Shown here: piece by piece, positions 44,529-58,026 of the stretch
Position numbering within the stretch: the first letter of the stretch is position 1
Layout: every line of letters starts with the position of its first letter
Source: Allacma fusca
Taxonomy: Eukaryota > Arthropoda > Collembola > Symphypleona > Sminthuridae
Direction of reading: 5' to 3'
Length of the DNA: 64,000 nt
NCBI GenBank assembly: GCA_947179485.1
Contig: OX359247.1
Coordinates: 39,594,801 to 39,658,800, forward strand
Made by a program: the position numbers and the translations under genes
The notes under the pieces: generated by a model
The model's input: only the letters and a program-made list of their open reading frames with translations
Databases searched by the model: none
Told to the model about the DNA's origin: nothing

Positions 44529-46069
44529 TAGTTACTATAAACTCATTGCTTAAAGCTGAAATTTAATTCGTAAAAATAATAGCGGCACCTCCAAAGTATA
44601 CGTAACAAACTCAATATGACGTACCTTTTATATGTATCTACACAAACAAGTTTTTTAGGAATTTAGTGCGCACGTATGAGTTGCTGCTTAATTTATCATC
44701 TCTGTTTACTGAATAAACATTTCTGACCTACAGGCGTTTCCCTGTCATCCTTACTACTGGATTTCATACGTATTATTTTCATTTAATATCCTCCCATTGT
44801 GATCATATGCGTATATCATATATACGTATAGTACGGATGATTAAGTTACAAATTAATTATCATATGTAACTGATTGTGAGTTACAGTGAAAATTTACAGA
44901 ATCTACTTTGAGTTACCCAAATTAATTCAGATGCCAAGGAGTTGTTGAAAAATGCGTCACACTTTTATTTTCTAAAAATTATACATACTTAAAAAAAATT
45001 ATTTTTGCATTGTTCAATTCAATAGTAATGTTTAGTAACAAAGCAAAATATTCCATGATAATAATGTCTTTGTGCTCGTAACTTATTTGTAGTCAGCAAA
45101 AGTGACAATCAAGTTTCAATGCTAATGCAATGGAAATAAGGAAGATTGTATATACGTAAGTTTGCATATTGAATGTATATTAAACTTTCATCATAGCAAG
45201 TATACGTGTTTAACAATAGCATAGCCAAAAACCAGGAAAATGGTTATCACATTTAAATTCTGTGAAATCTCCAGTGATGTATTTACAAGGGAAACTAACC
45301 GGACGAACGGAAAGACAAACCCAGAAATTAAAAGCACTAAGAATAGAAGCAACTCATCCATGGGTGAATGAGTCACAGGCTATAAGTTACTTAAGACTAT
45401 TATGTACGTACAGCAAACTCCTCTGAGCTAATCCTGACCTAACTGACGTAATGCAAAGTGAGAATCATGCGCTCCACAAGGATACAAAAACTATTTGGAT
45501 ATAACATCTGAAAACTCTCTGTCAACAGATTACATGTGCAAAGCAGATTCTGGGAAAAATGCAGCTGAATATTTTGGGAATGTAAGTTCACCCTTTCAAT
45601 ATAAACTCAGAGCCCTCAGAGCTGGTTTTGAGTGCAACGTATAGTCTGTAATAAACGTTAGGTTTCAAAGCTTCTGTTGGCTTTGGATTCACACAGCACT
45701 CTCAATCTCCTAATAACAAGTCTCGTGTCCCATCATAGGACTCCCATGAGAATATTTTATCTCCGATTTAATAATCCTCCTCTACAGTACAAAGTTAGTA
45801 CTAATCTAAAACTAAATTTTTTCCCCACTACTGACTGATAATGAAAAGGTGGCTACATATTCAAGGAAATTGAGTCATAAAATCGACATAGAAGGTTTCA
45901 CAGACTCTTTATCTTATCTGTGTAAAATTTGTCCTCGTACCAACACGTACATTAGCAAAGTACAGCTCATCAAGGTGAAAATCTGTTTAAAAGGAGAAGG
46001 CTAATTTTTACACCTTCATTCATCAGCACTAACTTGAAGTCAAAACTGAAATATTTAACAACCGTCCAG
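44529..46069. other. Intergenic DNA upstream of the I9-like gene
   Basis: No gene recognised. A minus-strand frame at 45191-45376 has two hydrophobic stretches but no support. Confidence 0.4.
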
Positions 46070-46145
46070 GTGAGTTCAAAACGATTTTTGATTCCTATAA
46101 CGTTTTCATCCTAACGTAAAGCCAACAAAATAACGTTAATGTAGA

Positions 46146-46619
46146 ATGTTGGTTCTTTGGGGTTTAGAGTTTTACTTCATCGTGCTCACAGCAACCATGG
46201 CTTCTCCAAAAATTGAACAACCATTGTTGGAGAGCCTGACAGACGGTCAAACTACAAAAGTGATGGTTTCCATGACTGACAAGACAGAAGAGGTGCTACG
46301 GGGCCTAGAAAACCGAGAATACGCCGACCGAGCCGACAGACTCAATACAATTAACCGTGAATTAACGGCCCTTGCAGAACGATCCCAGCAACCTGTTATT
46401 GAACTTTTAGAGAAAGAAAAGGAACGAATCCCTATTACTTGGAAAACCATGTGGATCTCCAACCAAGTCATCATTGACGGAGCGGATCTCCAGTTGGTAC
46501 AGAAGATCGCCGGCATTCAGAACGTAGCGAAGATCGAAGGTGAAAAATTCATGCAATTACACAAGAGCTTAGTACGACCTGTCGAGCAGCCTAAGCCTGT
46601 AGACCAAGACACTAAATAA
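46146..46619 (+). CDS. Stand-alone subtilase-propeptide (inhibitor I9-like) secreted protein
   Basis: One coding exon, 157 residues. It starts right after a probable 75-bp 5'-UTR intron (46070-46144, GTGAGT to ATGTAG). The N-terminus is a short signal peptide (LVLWGLEFYFIVLTATMA); an internal ATG at 46198 is an alternative start. Residues about 35-135 follow the propeptide pattern of bacterial S8 subtilases: a first strand TTKVMVSMTDK, a helix with LNTINRELTALAERSQQPVIELLEKE, a strand WKTMWISNQVIIDG, a helix LQLVQKIAG and a closing strand VAKIEGE. No peptidase domain follows, and poly(A)-like AATAAA sites come at the stop and near 46741. Free I9 domains act as chaperones or inhibitors of subtilases. 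Inhibition of self or microbial subtilases is inference. The bacterial-like sequence raises the possibility of horizontal transfer. Confidence 0.8.
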   Translation: MLVLWGLEFYFIVLTATMASPKIEQPLLESLTDGQTTKVMVSMTDKTEEVLRGLENREYADRADRLNTINRELTALAERSQQPVIELLEKEKERIPITWKTMWISNQVIIDGADLQLVQKIAGIQNVAKIEGEKFMQLHKSLVRPVEQPKPVDQDTK

Positions 46620-47329
46620 ATTCGCTTGTATCTATACTTATACAGTTAGCGTATAAAACCTATGACAAATATTACCAGCTTACAAGTACCTGTACGAACA
46701 AAAATAACTTATTTACCATAATGAAAAAAAAAAACTAACAAAATAAATATTTATTTTCATATTCTAAACTCTCTTCTTTTTTCTTGTATTTTATTTTAAT
46801 TTCACACACCTCATTTCTTTATTCACATGACTTAGCACTTATTGTCGGCTAAACGAATTTAAAAGTGTGTAATATATGTGGGTGCATGTTAGATTTTATG
46901 TATGTATATGTACATATATACAATTGAAAAAGTAAATAAAAATAAATTCTATGCTAAAATAAAAGCTTCGAAACAATATACTTCCTGGGATATGAATATA
47001 GAGTTATCTGTTTAAAAACAATATTCAGACTATTTGCTGAGACTTTGCTACGGCCTTGTAGTTAATCCACAGATAAATTCTAATTTTACTGATGTTAGAA
47101 TGGAAGCCATTGTTCAATTTTATTGTGAATCTGGGAGCACATTTTGCACAGTCAAATGCGAAACTTCTGCCATTCATAATAAACGTTGAACGTTGCAATC
47201 ATATTTCATCCTATATACTCACATGCATGCATGCAACAATTCATTCAATGAACTAGTTCGATAACTGAAAGTTTCTGAAATATTTCAAGATTTGAGTGAA
47301 CTTGAGTCAACTGAAAACATCCTTATTAT
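46620..47329. other. Intergenic AT-rich DNA, no gene seen
   Basis: Contains AATAAA near 46741 that may serve the I9-like gene, and AT microsatellite-like stretches. Confidence 0.45.
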
Positions 47330-47586
47330 TAGTAATCACTTTCGGCCCGTTTATTTAAAGTTCCGCGCGTTCATAGTTCAATGACCTCACACAATGTCCA
47401 AAAGGTGGCGTGCCAAGCAATCCTTATTATTAACGAGAAGTATCTGCCCGTTTATTTATTTATAGTACATCAAGTATCAACGATAGGGCTTGATTCATAA
47501 GCCGTTTATTGTTAGCTTTTAATTTCCACACTCACACTACCACCAGTCCAAGTAATTGTCCCTGTGAAGCACAGGGCTTTTACTAG
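47330..47586 (+). mobile_element. Non-autonomous Helitron, copy 2
   Basis: Starts TCCTTATTATTAGTAATCAC directly after an A and ends with a 7-bp stem hairpin CCCTGTG-AAG-CACAGGG (47560-47576), six bases, CTAG (47583-47586) and then T. The 257-bp sequence matches copy 1 (6996-7492, inverted) in order: CTTTC..CCGTTTATTTAAAG, TTCATAGTTCAATGACCTCAC, CCTTATTATTAA, GGGCTTGATTCATAAGCCG and ACTCACACTACCACC. The internal 5'-like motif is present twice. Confidence 0.8.
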
Positions 47587-48926
47587 TTTCAGTTTACGTA
47601 ACAAAATTAGTTTGAGTTGAACGCTTATGTGTCGAACGAACGTGAATGTCTAGGTTAATGATTAAGAGAACTGAATTGAACTGGATGTGAGAACATGCAA
47701 TATGAATGCAGTTAGCGTCTAATTGTAAGTCCTGCAGAATATACGCCATCGCTTTTACTTATGTCTCATTTCCAGAGATTAAAGACTATATATACCATTT
47801 TGCTGGTTGATTCGTCTAAGTTGATCATAAAACACATGTTCAAAATGTCCACTCCTTCAAATCAACCGTAGAAATCTAGACAAAAAGCAGTTTTTGAGTA
47901 GTTGTTTTGAGATGCGGCCTGATGATCAAGCAGAGAGCATAAGATGTAGAATCAGATTTAGTAAACATGTTCCCAATGCTTGATGTGACCCAAAACATTG
48001 CAAAAACAAAGTAATTGGCAGATATCGTTGAAAATCCCAGTTTCAAACTAAAAATAAAATCTAGGAAAAATTAAAATAGGAAATTTAAATTAAATCTTCA
48101 CGATTGAATTGAATGAATTGACTAGAGGGGTAATGTCAACATGAATACCTTTTACCAATTTTAACGTTCAATTGGAGTGAACGTGCATGACTGAATTACA
48201 GAAAACCAACGTATGAATTGAACGGAGTGTGAATGGTCTCATCTATATCAATGAACTGAACATGAATGAATGCTGTGCGGAAGAAATTAAAATGAACTGA
48301 ACTCGAATCGAACTTTCTGTCAAAGTTGCATGCATGCCTATCTGTACTTATATGTATCCATTGAAAATAGATAATCCATAGTTTTACTGGTATTTCACAC
48401 TCGTTGGAGTCTTAGTACGTTTTCACAATTTTAAACCCCTTTGGATGTCGTTGACCCTATATAGTAATTATATATATACTCGCTCTCACAAACACGGATT
48501 TAGAGAATTGTATTGCCTCCATTCGAGTAGCTAATTTTTGTCCAAGCCAGTCCTTTAATTAACAATTTAATGTAATTGACGTTGGAGCTGTTGAACGATA
48601 TCTGAATCACGTAAATGATCTCATTTCTATACAGTGACTCATTTTCGTAAAAGCTACAAGCCAGATTAAATTCAGTAGCATCATATGCATGCATATAGTT
48701 ACGGAAATATATATATAACTTGCGGAAATAAAGCGCCAAGGAAACATTTCCGTAGAAATAATGATAACCAATTTATAACGTACACATGTTATAGTGTCAA
48801 ATAATAATAACAAATTATTATTCCATCAGCGTAGTATTTACATGATCCGAAATGATTTCCGTGTATATAATACAAACAATAATAATTATTTAACTGAGCA
48901 AAGGAGTAGTTTCGTCAGGGCTGGTC
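47587..48926. other. Intergenic DNA downstream of POT gene 1
   Basis: No gene recognised. The frames at 48500-48813 lack features. Confidence 0.45.
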
Positions 48927-51900
48927 CTAACGGTCTTTGTCACTCTCGTAACCGTCATTCTCATTCCCTGTATTATTTTTTCCCGTGGTTACATTCAACG
49001 TATCATCCTCATCTGTTTGAAGCTCCGCTGGGACGTATTTGTACGCCATGTATGCGAAGATAACCAAATCAGCAATCATGAGTCCGGCAAATAGGAAAAA
49101 TTCTTTCCACTGTGAAAAACAAATTGACAAGGTTTAGCATGGACATCGGTGAATTCCAAGGGTCAAGAGATAAAAATATAATTTTAGATAATTCAGCCCT
49201 GGCTTACCAAACCGTGTGCAAAACAAATCTATTGAGGATTATTAATGAGTTCGATAATGAATTACCTGTGAATCGAAGAGTTTCAATGCAGCGATGACAG
49301 CATCAATCAAGTTACCAATTGCGACAGTTAACAACCAAGCGGACTGCATCACGGACTTCATGGTTTTAGGGGCCTGAAATATTCATTATACATTGTTGAT
49401 TAGCACTGATTGACAAACTACATAGAAATGTCCATTACGTTTGTCGGATAGTATCATCCTTTTAATTAACAAACGATTCCATAATAATGTGGACGGTACG
49501 AAGCATACCTGACTGTAGCAGAAGTCCATGATAGTAATTTGGAACATGATTTCTCCAGAAGAGATAATAAAATATTGCGGAACAAGCCAGAGCATGTTGA
49601 TTGAGTTGGGCTCCACAACCCAACTTATACTGTGCCGGAATCCACCAGGTGAGGCTTCATCAGCAACAACTGTAAGGATGTAACTTCCTCCAAGTCTCAG
49701 CTTAACATCTCCAATGATGCGTCGTTCATTCTCTCCAGTGACCACGACAATATCATACCTTTTGACACACACACACATACACATTCAAATCATCTTACTG
49801 TTGAGAATTCTCGAGAAAATTAAAATGAATTAAAATTCTTTATTTGACATACGTATTGATCTCCACTTCCAATTCCTTGGTAGACTGATAGTCTGGGTAT
49901 TTATCTCGATCTTCCTCAAACTCAAATGTATATTCCACCTTCCCTTTTTTATGTTCACTAAGAATAATCGTGCGGTTTAAGTTGTAGCCAATCGTATCGT
50001 TCGATTCAAGATCCCCAACGTACGGATCATTCCACAGTCCGATTTGTATTAATCTGGAATAATTTGTCAGAAATGAGTAACTAAGAAAAAGTAGAAGCTA
50101 ATGCTACATTCTCACAGGTACACTCTCAGTTATTACAACATACCGAATGTATGGCTTTCCTTCCCCATGTTTTTCTAAAGTGTCATCAACACTAACTTCA
50201 TCGGAATCGCCTTCATAGCCATGATCACTGGGTGTGGTCAGCGTTAATTGATCTTTAGCAGCATTCGAGGTAACTATAAACGTGGCACACTGGAAAAAAA
50301 ATTGAAGTCATTATTGGATTAATTCTGATCATCTTATTTAAAAACCCTCCTTTTTAAAATTTAGATGTAAAAAATTATACGGGGTAGGTGGAAAGAAAAT
50401 AAACTCACGCTATCTGGACGAATGATAATTTTGTTATTGAATTTCTTGTTTGAGCCGTCTATAAACTCAGCTTCGTAGTCACCAGCCTCGATAATGTTGA
50501 ACAAGAAGCTACTATTATGCTCTATGACAAAAGGCTCTCCCACCGTTCCATCTGGCAGGGGTTTAAGAGTACCAGTCAAATTCATGTCGGCCATGTTCAC
50601 AAAATTGATGTGAGCCTCAGTGCCTCCCAGTTTGGGTGGGTAGGTTTTCTGTAATATAATTATTACAGGATATGATTATTTAGTACAGGTGTTTTCAAAT
50701 CAAATCAAATCTGTAAATAGATATGAGCTTTAGATTTATTCCTAAATGTATGAAATGTTACCTCCAATTGAAGCTCAACTATTCCAGAGACAATAAAAGC
50801 AATGGCTACGAATGTACCACCAACCACCATCCTTTGCAAAGGCTTCTTCATTATATTGCATTTTGCCAGGAAGGGGTAAATGACACGATCGAATACCGGA
50901 ATCAAGATCATGACCAGAATTGGATTGATAACCTGCAACTGATCTGGCTTGAGTACAAATCCACCAAGATCTCCGTCCATTCTGGAGGCTTGGAAAGTCC
51001 ATCTGGAGCCCTTTAATTAGAAATTAATTTATTATACAGTTAATTATTCCTGGAATAATTTCCTTGAGGAAATAAAAATTGTCCCAATAGAACAAACCTG
51101 TTGATCGTACAGAGACCAGTACAGGGGCACAGGGATGAAGAGGAAAAGAACACGAAGAACGATTTTAATATCCTCAATCTCACGTTTTGTGTACTTGTCA
51201 TCAGCGTAGTCCATCCAATGTTCCTTCTTTTCCGAACTTTTCCGTTTACGGCTCAAGGCATGCTAGAATTAATTCAAAATTTCATATTTTTAGTACTAGT
51301 TAACCCCATGTTTTAAAGGGGATAAATATTCTTCTGCTGATTTTTCGAGATGACCAAATTGTTAGGAATAGATTGAATTCTATTGATAGTATTTTTGTAA
51401 TAGTTGTTTTCATATAATTACAGAAAGAGGAAAGTCAAGTGACATTACCTTAACCGCTTTTATCAAAGAAATCACTACATTTCCTGTAGGCTGCCGCATT
51501 ATGTACATTGATTTCCCGAATAAGAATATAACTGCAAAGGAATAATTAATTAGAGTTAATTATTTTAAAAAAATTAAATTACCAGTGGATACTACTAAAA
51601 CATTTCTAATTATGGGCCAAAACTTGAAGTCACATTCAATTCTATAAATTGTCAGATCATCTTACTCAGAGAAGTTATCATGAGAACGGCAGGAACGAGG
51701 AAAGCTAAAGGATAGCAAGTGTCATCATCGAAGCATTTAACATCTCGTCGAAGGATTGGTGTAAGGAAGGTGGAAATGGTACTGCCAGCGTTGATGGAGA
51801 AATAGAAGATGGAGAAGAAAGAAGACAGTTGTCTTTCCTGTTGGGGCAAGATGAACTGATCCCCACCAAAGGATGAGACACAGGGCTTGATCCCTCCGGT

Positions 51901-53989
51901 TCCCATGGCTATCAATGCTAAACCAATCATGCTGAAAGGGCTGTGGGAAGAAATTAGGAATGATTATTTATACAGATATATTACATTTCCTATTAAATAC
52001 ATTCCGACATTCGGGTTCAATGTTACATATATATATTTAAATCCAGTTTGTTCCGTCAGTACTTACACAGCAGGGATAGAAAGGGGTGTTGTGGCAGCCA
52101 AAGACAAAACGATATTTCCGATAGCGTAGACAATTGATAAGTAGAAAATGGTTCTGCAACAAGTAATAATGACATTGTATGTAAATATGCGTAGTTGTAA
52201 AAAAAAAAGATGCACATCTTTACAAGCCTGAGCGTCTGTATGATCTCCGAAGGACAAGAACTCAAGTGAAAGTTTTAACTTGTGAAAACTTACCTAAACT
52301 TTCCAAGGAAAGAATCAGCAATCATAGCACCAAAGAGGGGAGTGAAATAAGTAAAGAAAACAAAAGTATGGTAGATAATAGTCGCTGTGTCTTCATTAAA
52401 CTTGAGTACATTTTTCAGGTACAGAGTGAGGACGGCTGCAATAATTACAGAACACAGTTTTTCTCATTTATTATGTAAATCCTCAAAAAAGTGAAACAAG
52501 CGTTTCACACATCATTTCTGCCCTTTAGGACTTTAAGGACTTTATCAAAGAATAATCTTCCGTGATGTATATCAGTAGTAATTTGTCATCTTATTTAAAA
52601 TAAAACGACTTCTGAAAAGATTAGTTTTTCCAATATGCACCTGTACCTATCCTCATATATAAATAGACTTACAACTCGCATTCAACGTAGCATATATGTA
52701 AAGCTCCTAGCCGTCCTGTAAGATTATGATTATCAGTTTGCTTTGTGAATGTCGTTGTGCATTATACCAATACAATTTCATGCATGGGTTCATTTTAATG
52801 AACCATTCTAGTATCTGCCGACGCATATTGGAGTTAAGTGATGTAAATTTTTTTAACATATGCGGGAATATAAACAAAAAATTGTGGCGTTGGAATTTTT
52901 GAAATTAATTTCCAGTCTCGGGATAAAACCCGGGTTTTGTGAATTTGGTTTGGAATTTTTTCTGAATTACCTGTTACAGATAGTATTTACGAAAAACGCC
53001 CAAAACATTAAAATAAACCTATATGTGAAATAATCTGCGTCTGTCATATTTGCCAACCTACGTTCCACCGAAACGATGTTTCCGATTTGTGTTAGACACT
53101 GCGTCACCTCTAAATATCTGACGCATCATTGCCAGTATTCATATCAGCATTGGCCGATATCACCTTGAACTAAAGGTCACTTTCAATTTCATTGGAATAA
53201 TTGTAATTAAATCAAATCAATCAATGAATGTTATCTAAAAACGCTACGCTGAATGAAAATTTATCTACGAAACATAAGTACATGATACATGAGACGACAA
53301 ATATTTACTTATATTATATACATAATATATTGCGTTTCCTTTTATAAGCAAATATTTTGATACTTGCCCAAACTTAAGCATGCTCAATCTAAGATTTTTT
53401 TAAATGAGGTCTTGTCAATACAAATATTTTACGCAGGATAAAATCCTACCTATGTCGACTATCTGTAATGAGATTTGATGCCTTTTTCCCCTATAATATA
53501 CGCACAGAGCGATAGTTTAGTTCAAAAGGAGTAGGGCAAATATTTTTACCTTTCATTCCATAGAATGAGAACCGTTCGCAAAACTCATTCGCCAAGATGA
53601 AGAACACGGACTTGGGGTACGGGATTTTCTAAAGCACAAATCAAATTTTAAAGTTAATGAGTATCATTCCAAGGTAGAACTTCACATCTAAAATGCTAAT
53701 CTAAAATGTGTATCGCCAACATTTTTTAAATAAACAAATAAATGCCTTCAAAACATTACATACCTTCGCTGTGGTTTCCACATCCCGCTCCTCCGTGTCT
53801 ACAATTTTTTAAAGAAATATTTCGTTCCGTTATTGTCGCAATCAGAGTTTGCATAAGCAACATTGAATAATAGTGAGGAATTTATGGCCAGATCCAATTA
53901 TTCAAGTAATGTATTAATGTATCGTTAGTAATTTTGAAACTCAAAGGAATCATACCGGTATTATCCTCCTGTCCCTTCTCCGCGGACAT
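48927..53989 (-). CDS. Proton-coupled oligopeptide transporter (SLC15/POT), gene 1
   Basis: Fifteen exons: 53956-53989, 53764-53798, 53550-53628, 52294-52435, 52067-52153, 51666-51940, 51449-51531, 51098-51262, 50762-51010, 50409-50648, 50144-50289, 49853-50053, 49509-49758, 49266-49373 and 48927-49109; 758 residues. It imports di- and tripeptides with protons at the plasma membrane. Motifs: NEFCERFSFYGMK in helix 1, GTGGIKPCVSSFGGDQF and the PTR2 signature FSIFYFSINAGS around helices 4-5, and a large extracellular loop (exons 50409 to 49853) between helices 9 and 10 as in animal PepT1/PepT2. The C-terminus has the last helix (FFLFAGLMIADLVIFAYMAY) and an acidic tail. Neighbour 58027-61925 is a tandem paralogue with the same exon plan, except that here the QLQ-VINP junction has no intron. 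Confidence 0.95.
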
Positions 53990-55187
53990 CTTGATATTTT
54001 GGTAGCAGAACTTTCAATATCCAATATTCTCACTTATAACTCTATTTCTCAAAATAAAATGCCCGACAATATGTGGACCATCCCCCCAAAGATTGGAGAG
54101 CAGCAGACTCGGACCGTTGTCGTTGGGTCGAGGGATGGATTGGAAATCTGGGAAAAATAATCGACACAGTAGTTTTATTATACCATCAATAATTGATATT
54201 TCTCAACGCTTTTCTACTAAGCATAAATTCCCACTTGATATTGATAAAAGATACATGCAAAAAATTATCAGGGCTCAATTGTACCATTGTGAAGAATGCC
54301 ATGTTTTAATGATAATGAAATGTGATTCCAGTGAACGTGATTTCTAGTTATGTATTTAGCCCAGTTTGAAAGCCGGACTATTCACGGTACATGTCAAGGA
54401 AGAAAAGCTAATCACTATTTGGAGAACAATCTACTTTAATTATTGCCGATTTTAAATATTGAGTTTTATTGATGCGATAAAAGCTTTGAATACCAAAGGA
54501 CCTTTTATCAACTACCGGGAAATTCCATGTTGTAGCATTGAATCAATTCAGAATAAATTCTCCTGCGATCAAGTGCTCTCATTATTTCAGTTACACGGTT
54601 GTATTCCTGCTACCTGTTCTCACCTTCTGTCATTGGCCCTACTGTATGTATCCCTACACCTTGAAACAATACTTCGATGCATGACATGAGTAGGTGTTCA
54701 AATCTGTTCATGATTCAATCACTCTCCAAAATCGACGGCAAAGGTTGAACTTCAAGATTTGGATGGTTGTGAGTAACCACTATTATCGATGCAATAATCT
54801 AAATAACTAAATATACTAATAAAACTAAATACGCTTACATTTTAGTTTGAAACATTACTAAAAGTTTTATAGCTACATGCATAGTACAGTCTACTCTTGA
54901 CATAAGGGACTCGATCTACCTAGCCAGGGATTTGTAGTCCCTAATAAAAATTATCCATTGCAAGTAGTAGATACTTTGCAAGTACATACATAGATATTAC
55001 AATTAGCAATATAAAAATGCATGGATGAACCAAACAAATGTATCATTTATAACAAGATTTTACTGCACTACATAAAGGCCTTTGAGTTACGAGTTGAACT
55101 CCTATATTCAAAATCAAAATACTTTTATAATCAGTTGTTGTGCCATCAAACAAGAATAATTGTACGCGGATTCTTTAGATGGTAAAA
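53990..55187. other. Intergenic DNA upstream of POT gene 1
   Basis: Promoter region presumably lies here; no clear TATA box. The plus-strand frames at 54093-54689 have no family features. Confidence 0.4.
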
Positions 55188-55747
55188 ATCCAAAACTGCA
55201 ATCGATTCATCGATTGCAACAAAAGCGAAGCCGGATTTCAGGGAAGGGAAGGTAGTTTTTACGACCTTAGTGATCAACGAGTTCAAATCTAGTTCCTGTG
55301 GTTAACCCAGGTTTTCACGTCAATTCGAAGTTTTTTCGAAATTACATAAAATTTTGAATATTGTGGCGAGGAAGGTATTTTCGAAGATTTTATTGATCAA
55401 GGAATTCTTTCGAGCGGTTAAATCAGAATTTTACGTAAATTCGGAATATTTTCGAAATTTCAGGAAATTTGGGTGGGAAAGGTATTTTCCACGACTTTAG
55501 TGATCAACGAATTCGTTTGTACGGTTAAATTAGATTTTTAAGTGAATTCGGGGAATTTTCGAAATTTTATGAAATTTCATGAAATTTTGAAAATTGAAAA
55601 AGTAAAGGTGTTATTCCCAAGTCCAGGACCCAACAGGTCGTTTGCCGCTGGTCCGGCGGTTGTATCTTGTCCCGTGCGGGAGCCTTTAGAAGGACAAAAT
55701 CAAAAACGAGCAATTTTACAAAAGCGCTTCGCTCTAAAAATGTAAGC
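55188..55747. repeat. Composite dispersed repeat, copy 2 (inverted)
   Basis: Starts with TGCAATCGATTCATCGATTGCA and ends with AAAGCGCTTCGCT, the reverse order of 32661-33995. It contains the GAATTC..TTGATCA..GTGGA repeats and the CCCGTGCGGGAGCC block once, with AGCCTTTAGAAGGACAAAAT. Shorter than copy 1 because the internal block is not duplicated. Confidence 0.7.
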
Positions 55748-57855
55748 TGATAATTACATGTGTGCAGAAAAAAATGAAGTCAATAATAACAATAAAAATA
55801 CTAGAAATGGCTTAATAATCACGGTTGTTGTGATTAATATGGCTTAGGTACTATCCCGTAAGATTATAGGTGTCATCGTTTATAACTGACAACAAGTTAA
55901 TCCAGAAAATGTTCCAGACAAAAACAAAATAGGGAGCAAGTGTGTACGAACAAATTTCCAACTCTTATACGAGTCTCACACCTACAATAAATCTTATCAC
56001 CCTGCCCATGGTAATCCCGCATATGTACACACTACAACTACAATTGCCTTTAGTCACTGCAAAGTACGCCAGAGAGCTACCACTACGAACAAACAACAGG
56101 AATTCAGCTATTAAAGCAAATCTGACGTTATAAACTTATGTAATTGCGTCAGTAACAGGCTCCCTCTCCCAATCTATCATTGGATACTGACAACTTCCAC
56201 ACCCACGCATTTACACGACCTTCTGAACACTCCAGGATCGTGTTAATGCCACTATGATATTTAGAATGAAAAAAATCAAGCTTGAGCAGAACGAAGGATT
56301 TTTCAGATGAGTATAACCAGATTTTAAATTAAAATCAAATATATTTGACAGGAACTTTTCACATTGTCAGTGAAAAGAAGAACAATTGACTTTTCTTTAA
56401 CATGTTTGCATGCGCCATGTCTTTATCAAAATAATGTACTAATAATATTTTGACATTTGCTTAATTCATTATTACTACAGACTATATTAACATCATACTT
56501 CATTATTCACTGAGGGAGTCTGTACTAGCTATGTGTGACCAGTCTTTTTTTGTGTGTTTATCCTGCATGGTTAGTTGACCTGGGTATTTATCTGTATGTA
56601 ATGAGGGTTACCATTTATGATTTCTTAAAATGTTTCGGTATAGAGAGTAATTGAATGGAATTTTGTTTAGGATGTAAGTAGTGCTACAGATATCAAATGA
56701 GAATTTAATGTGAATATCTCATATCTGTGTCATGCAATTCAGTGTGTACATACATACATACTAACTTGCTTTGAGGCTGGACTACAGTTGTTGTAGGATG
56801 AAAGATGAGAGGTGCCGCTTTGTAGAACGGGTTGAGTTCGGAAGGGTTTGAAGTAACCCGTTGAGTTGAAGTAACGTACAGCATTCGTTTTATAAGGTGG
56901 ATTTCGGAATCAGTTTTTGCTCCATTCATTGCTTTGTGAGTGTGGAGTGCATGTATATTTGTGTGCAAGGTTTATAACCAGATTTGGGATTCGGGCTTAA
57001 ACGAATGAAGGGTAGTGACTAATATCCAGCGTTTTTGAAAATAACCACAAGTAAAATGAGAAAAATTTAATTATTAAATTTAATTGACAATTTTTTTAAT
57101 TATTTGTGCTGCCTACAGATAAAATATAATTTTTAAACGGTTCATAGTATATAGGTTTCAAACCAAGCTAATTTCTAACATGTAACTATTATGCGAAAGT
57201 AACACGTGAGGAAGGCAGCCTAATCTTTACTGTACAGTGTACTTGCAATCTGAATTCCTGAATGGAACTGTGATAGAACGAGTAAACAAACAAAAGTTGT
57301 TTGTGCAGATTTGTTTGAACGTGTTGACTGTAGCCGATTTGTTTACTGAACGATTTTGATTTTTTACTTCACTAGACATAGTGGCCAGGTTCATCCAAGG
57401 TATCACTGATACTTTTAACGATTTCTGTTTTAATTTAAAGACCTGAGTAGTTTGTATTTCCAATTTGTAATGTAATGTGGCACTATATATTTAGAATTCA
57501 CAGACCATGTAGCATATTGAGATTAGGGATTATAAGGTCAAGCCCTCACTTTGATCGTCTGGTTTGTTAGTTAGTACCTGAACTCTTATTTATAGCCTAG
57601 ACCCTTAACTTCCAGAGTAAGATCTCGTTGAACTGTTTCTGATCTCTAGGGAATCCCAAAAGACGAGATAATTTTTTTTGTAAGTTATATAAAAACTACT
57701 ACTAAAATTTTCTTAAAAACTGTGTATCTGGATGGCTGAGTCAAATGACATCCCGTAATAGGAGAAATTCCTTGTAAATCAATCACACATATAAAAAGAT
57801 TTTAACGATGACATGCAAAATTCCTTTAGGACATTTTAATAGAATCAGTTCTGAA
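55748..57855. other. Intergenic DNA between the POT genes
   Basis: About 2.1 kb, AT-rich. The frames at 55942, 56705 and 57227 are not convincing. No gene recognised. Confidence 0.45.
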
Positions 57856-57861
57856 TTTATT
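57856..57861 (-). terminator. Polyadenylation signal of POT gene 2
   Basis: AATAAA on the minus strand about 165 bp past the stop at 58027. Confidence 0.4.
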
Positions 57862-58026
57862 ACACGAGGAATACATTAATAAAGAATACAATAGTCCTAC
57901 AAAAATTATAACAATTAAATAATATCATGACACAATGACACTAAAGGACTGACAATGAGTAACATTACAAGTTCAATAAGAAGCCAAGGAAATAATTAAA
58001 ACATAAATTGAACACTTGCACGATGA

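Noticed and set aside
45191..45376. Two-helix minus-strand frame of 61 codons
   Set aside because: Hydrophobic composition is common in AT-rich DNA; no start context, neighbour exon or family recognised.
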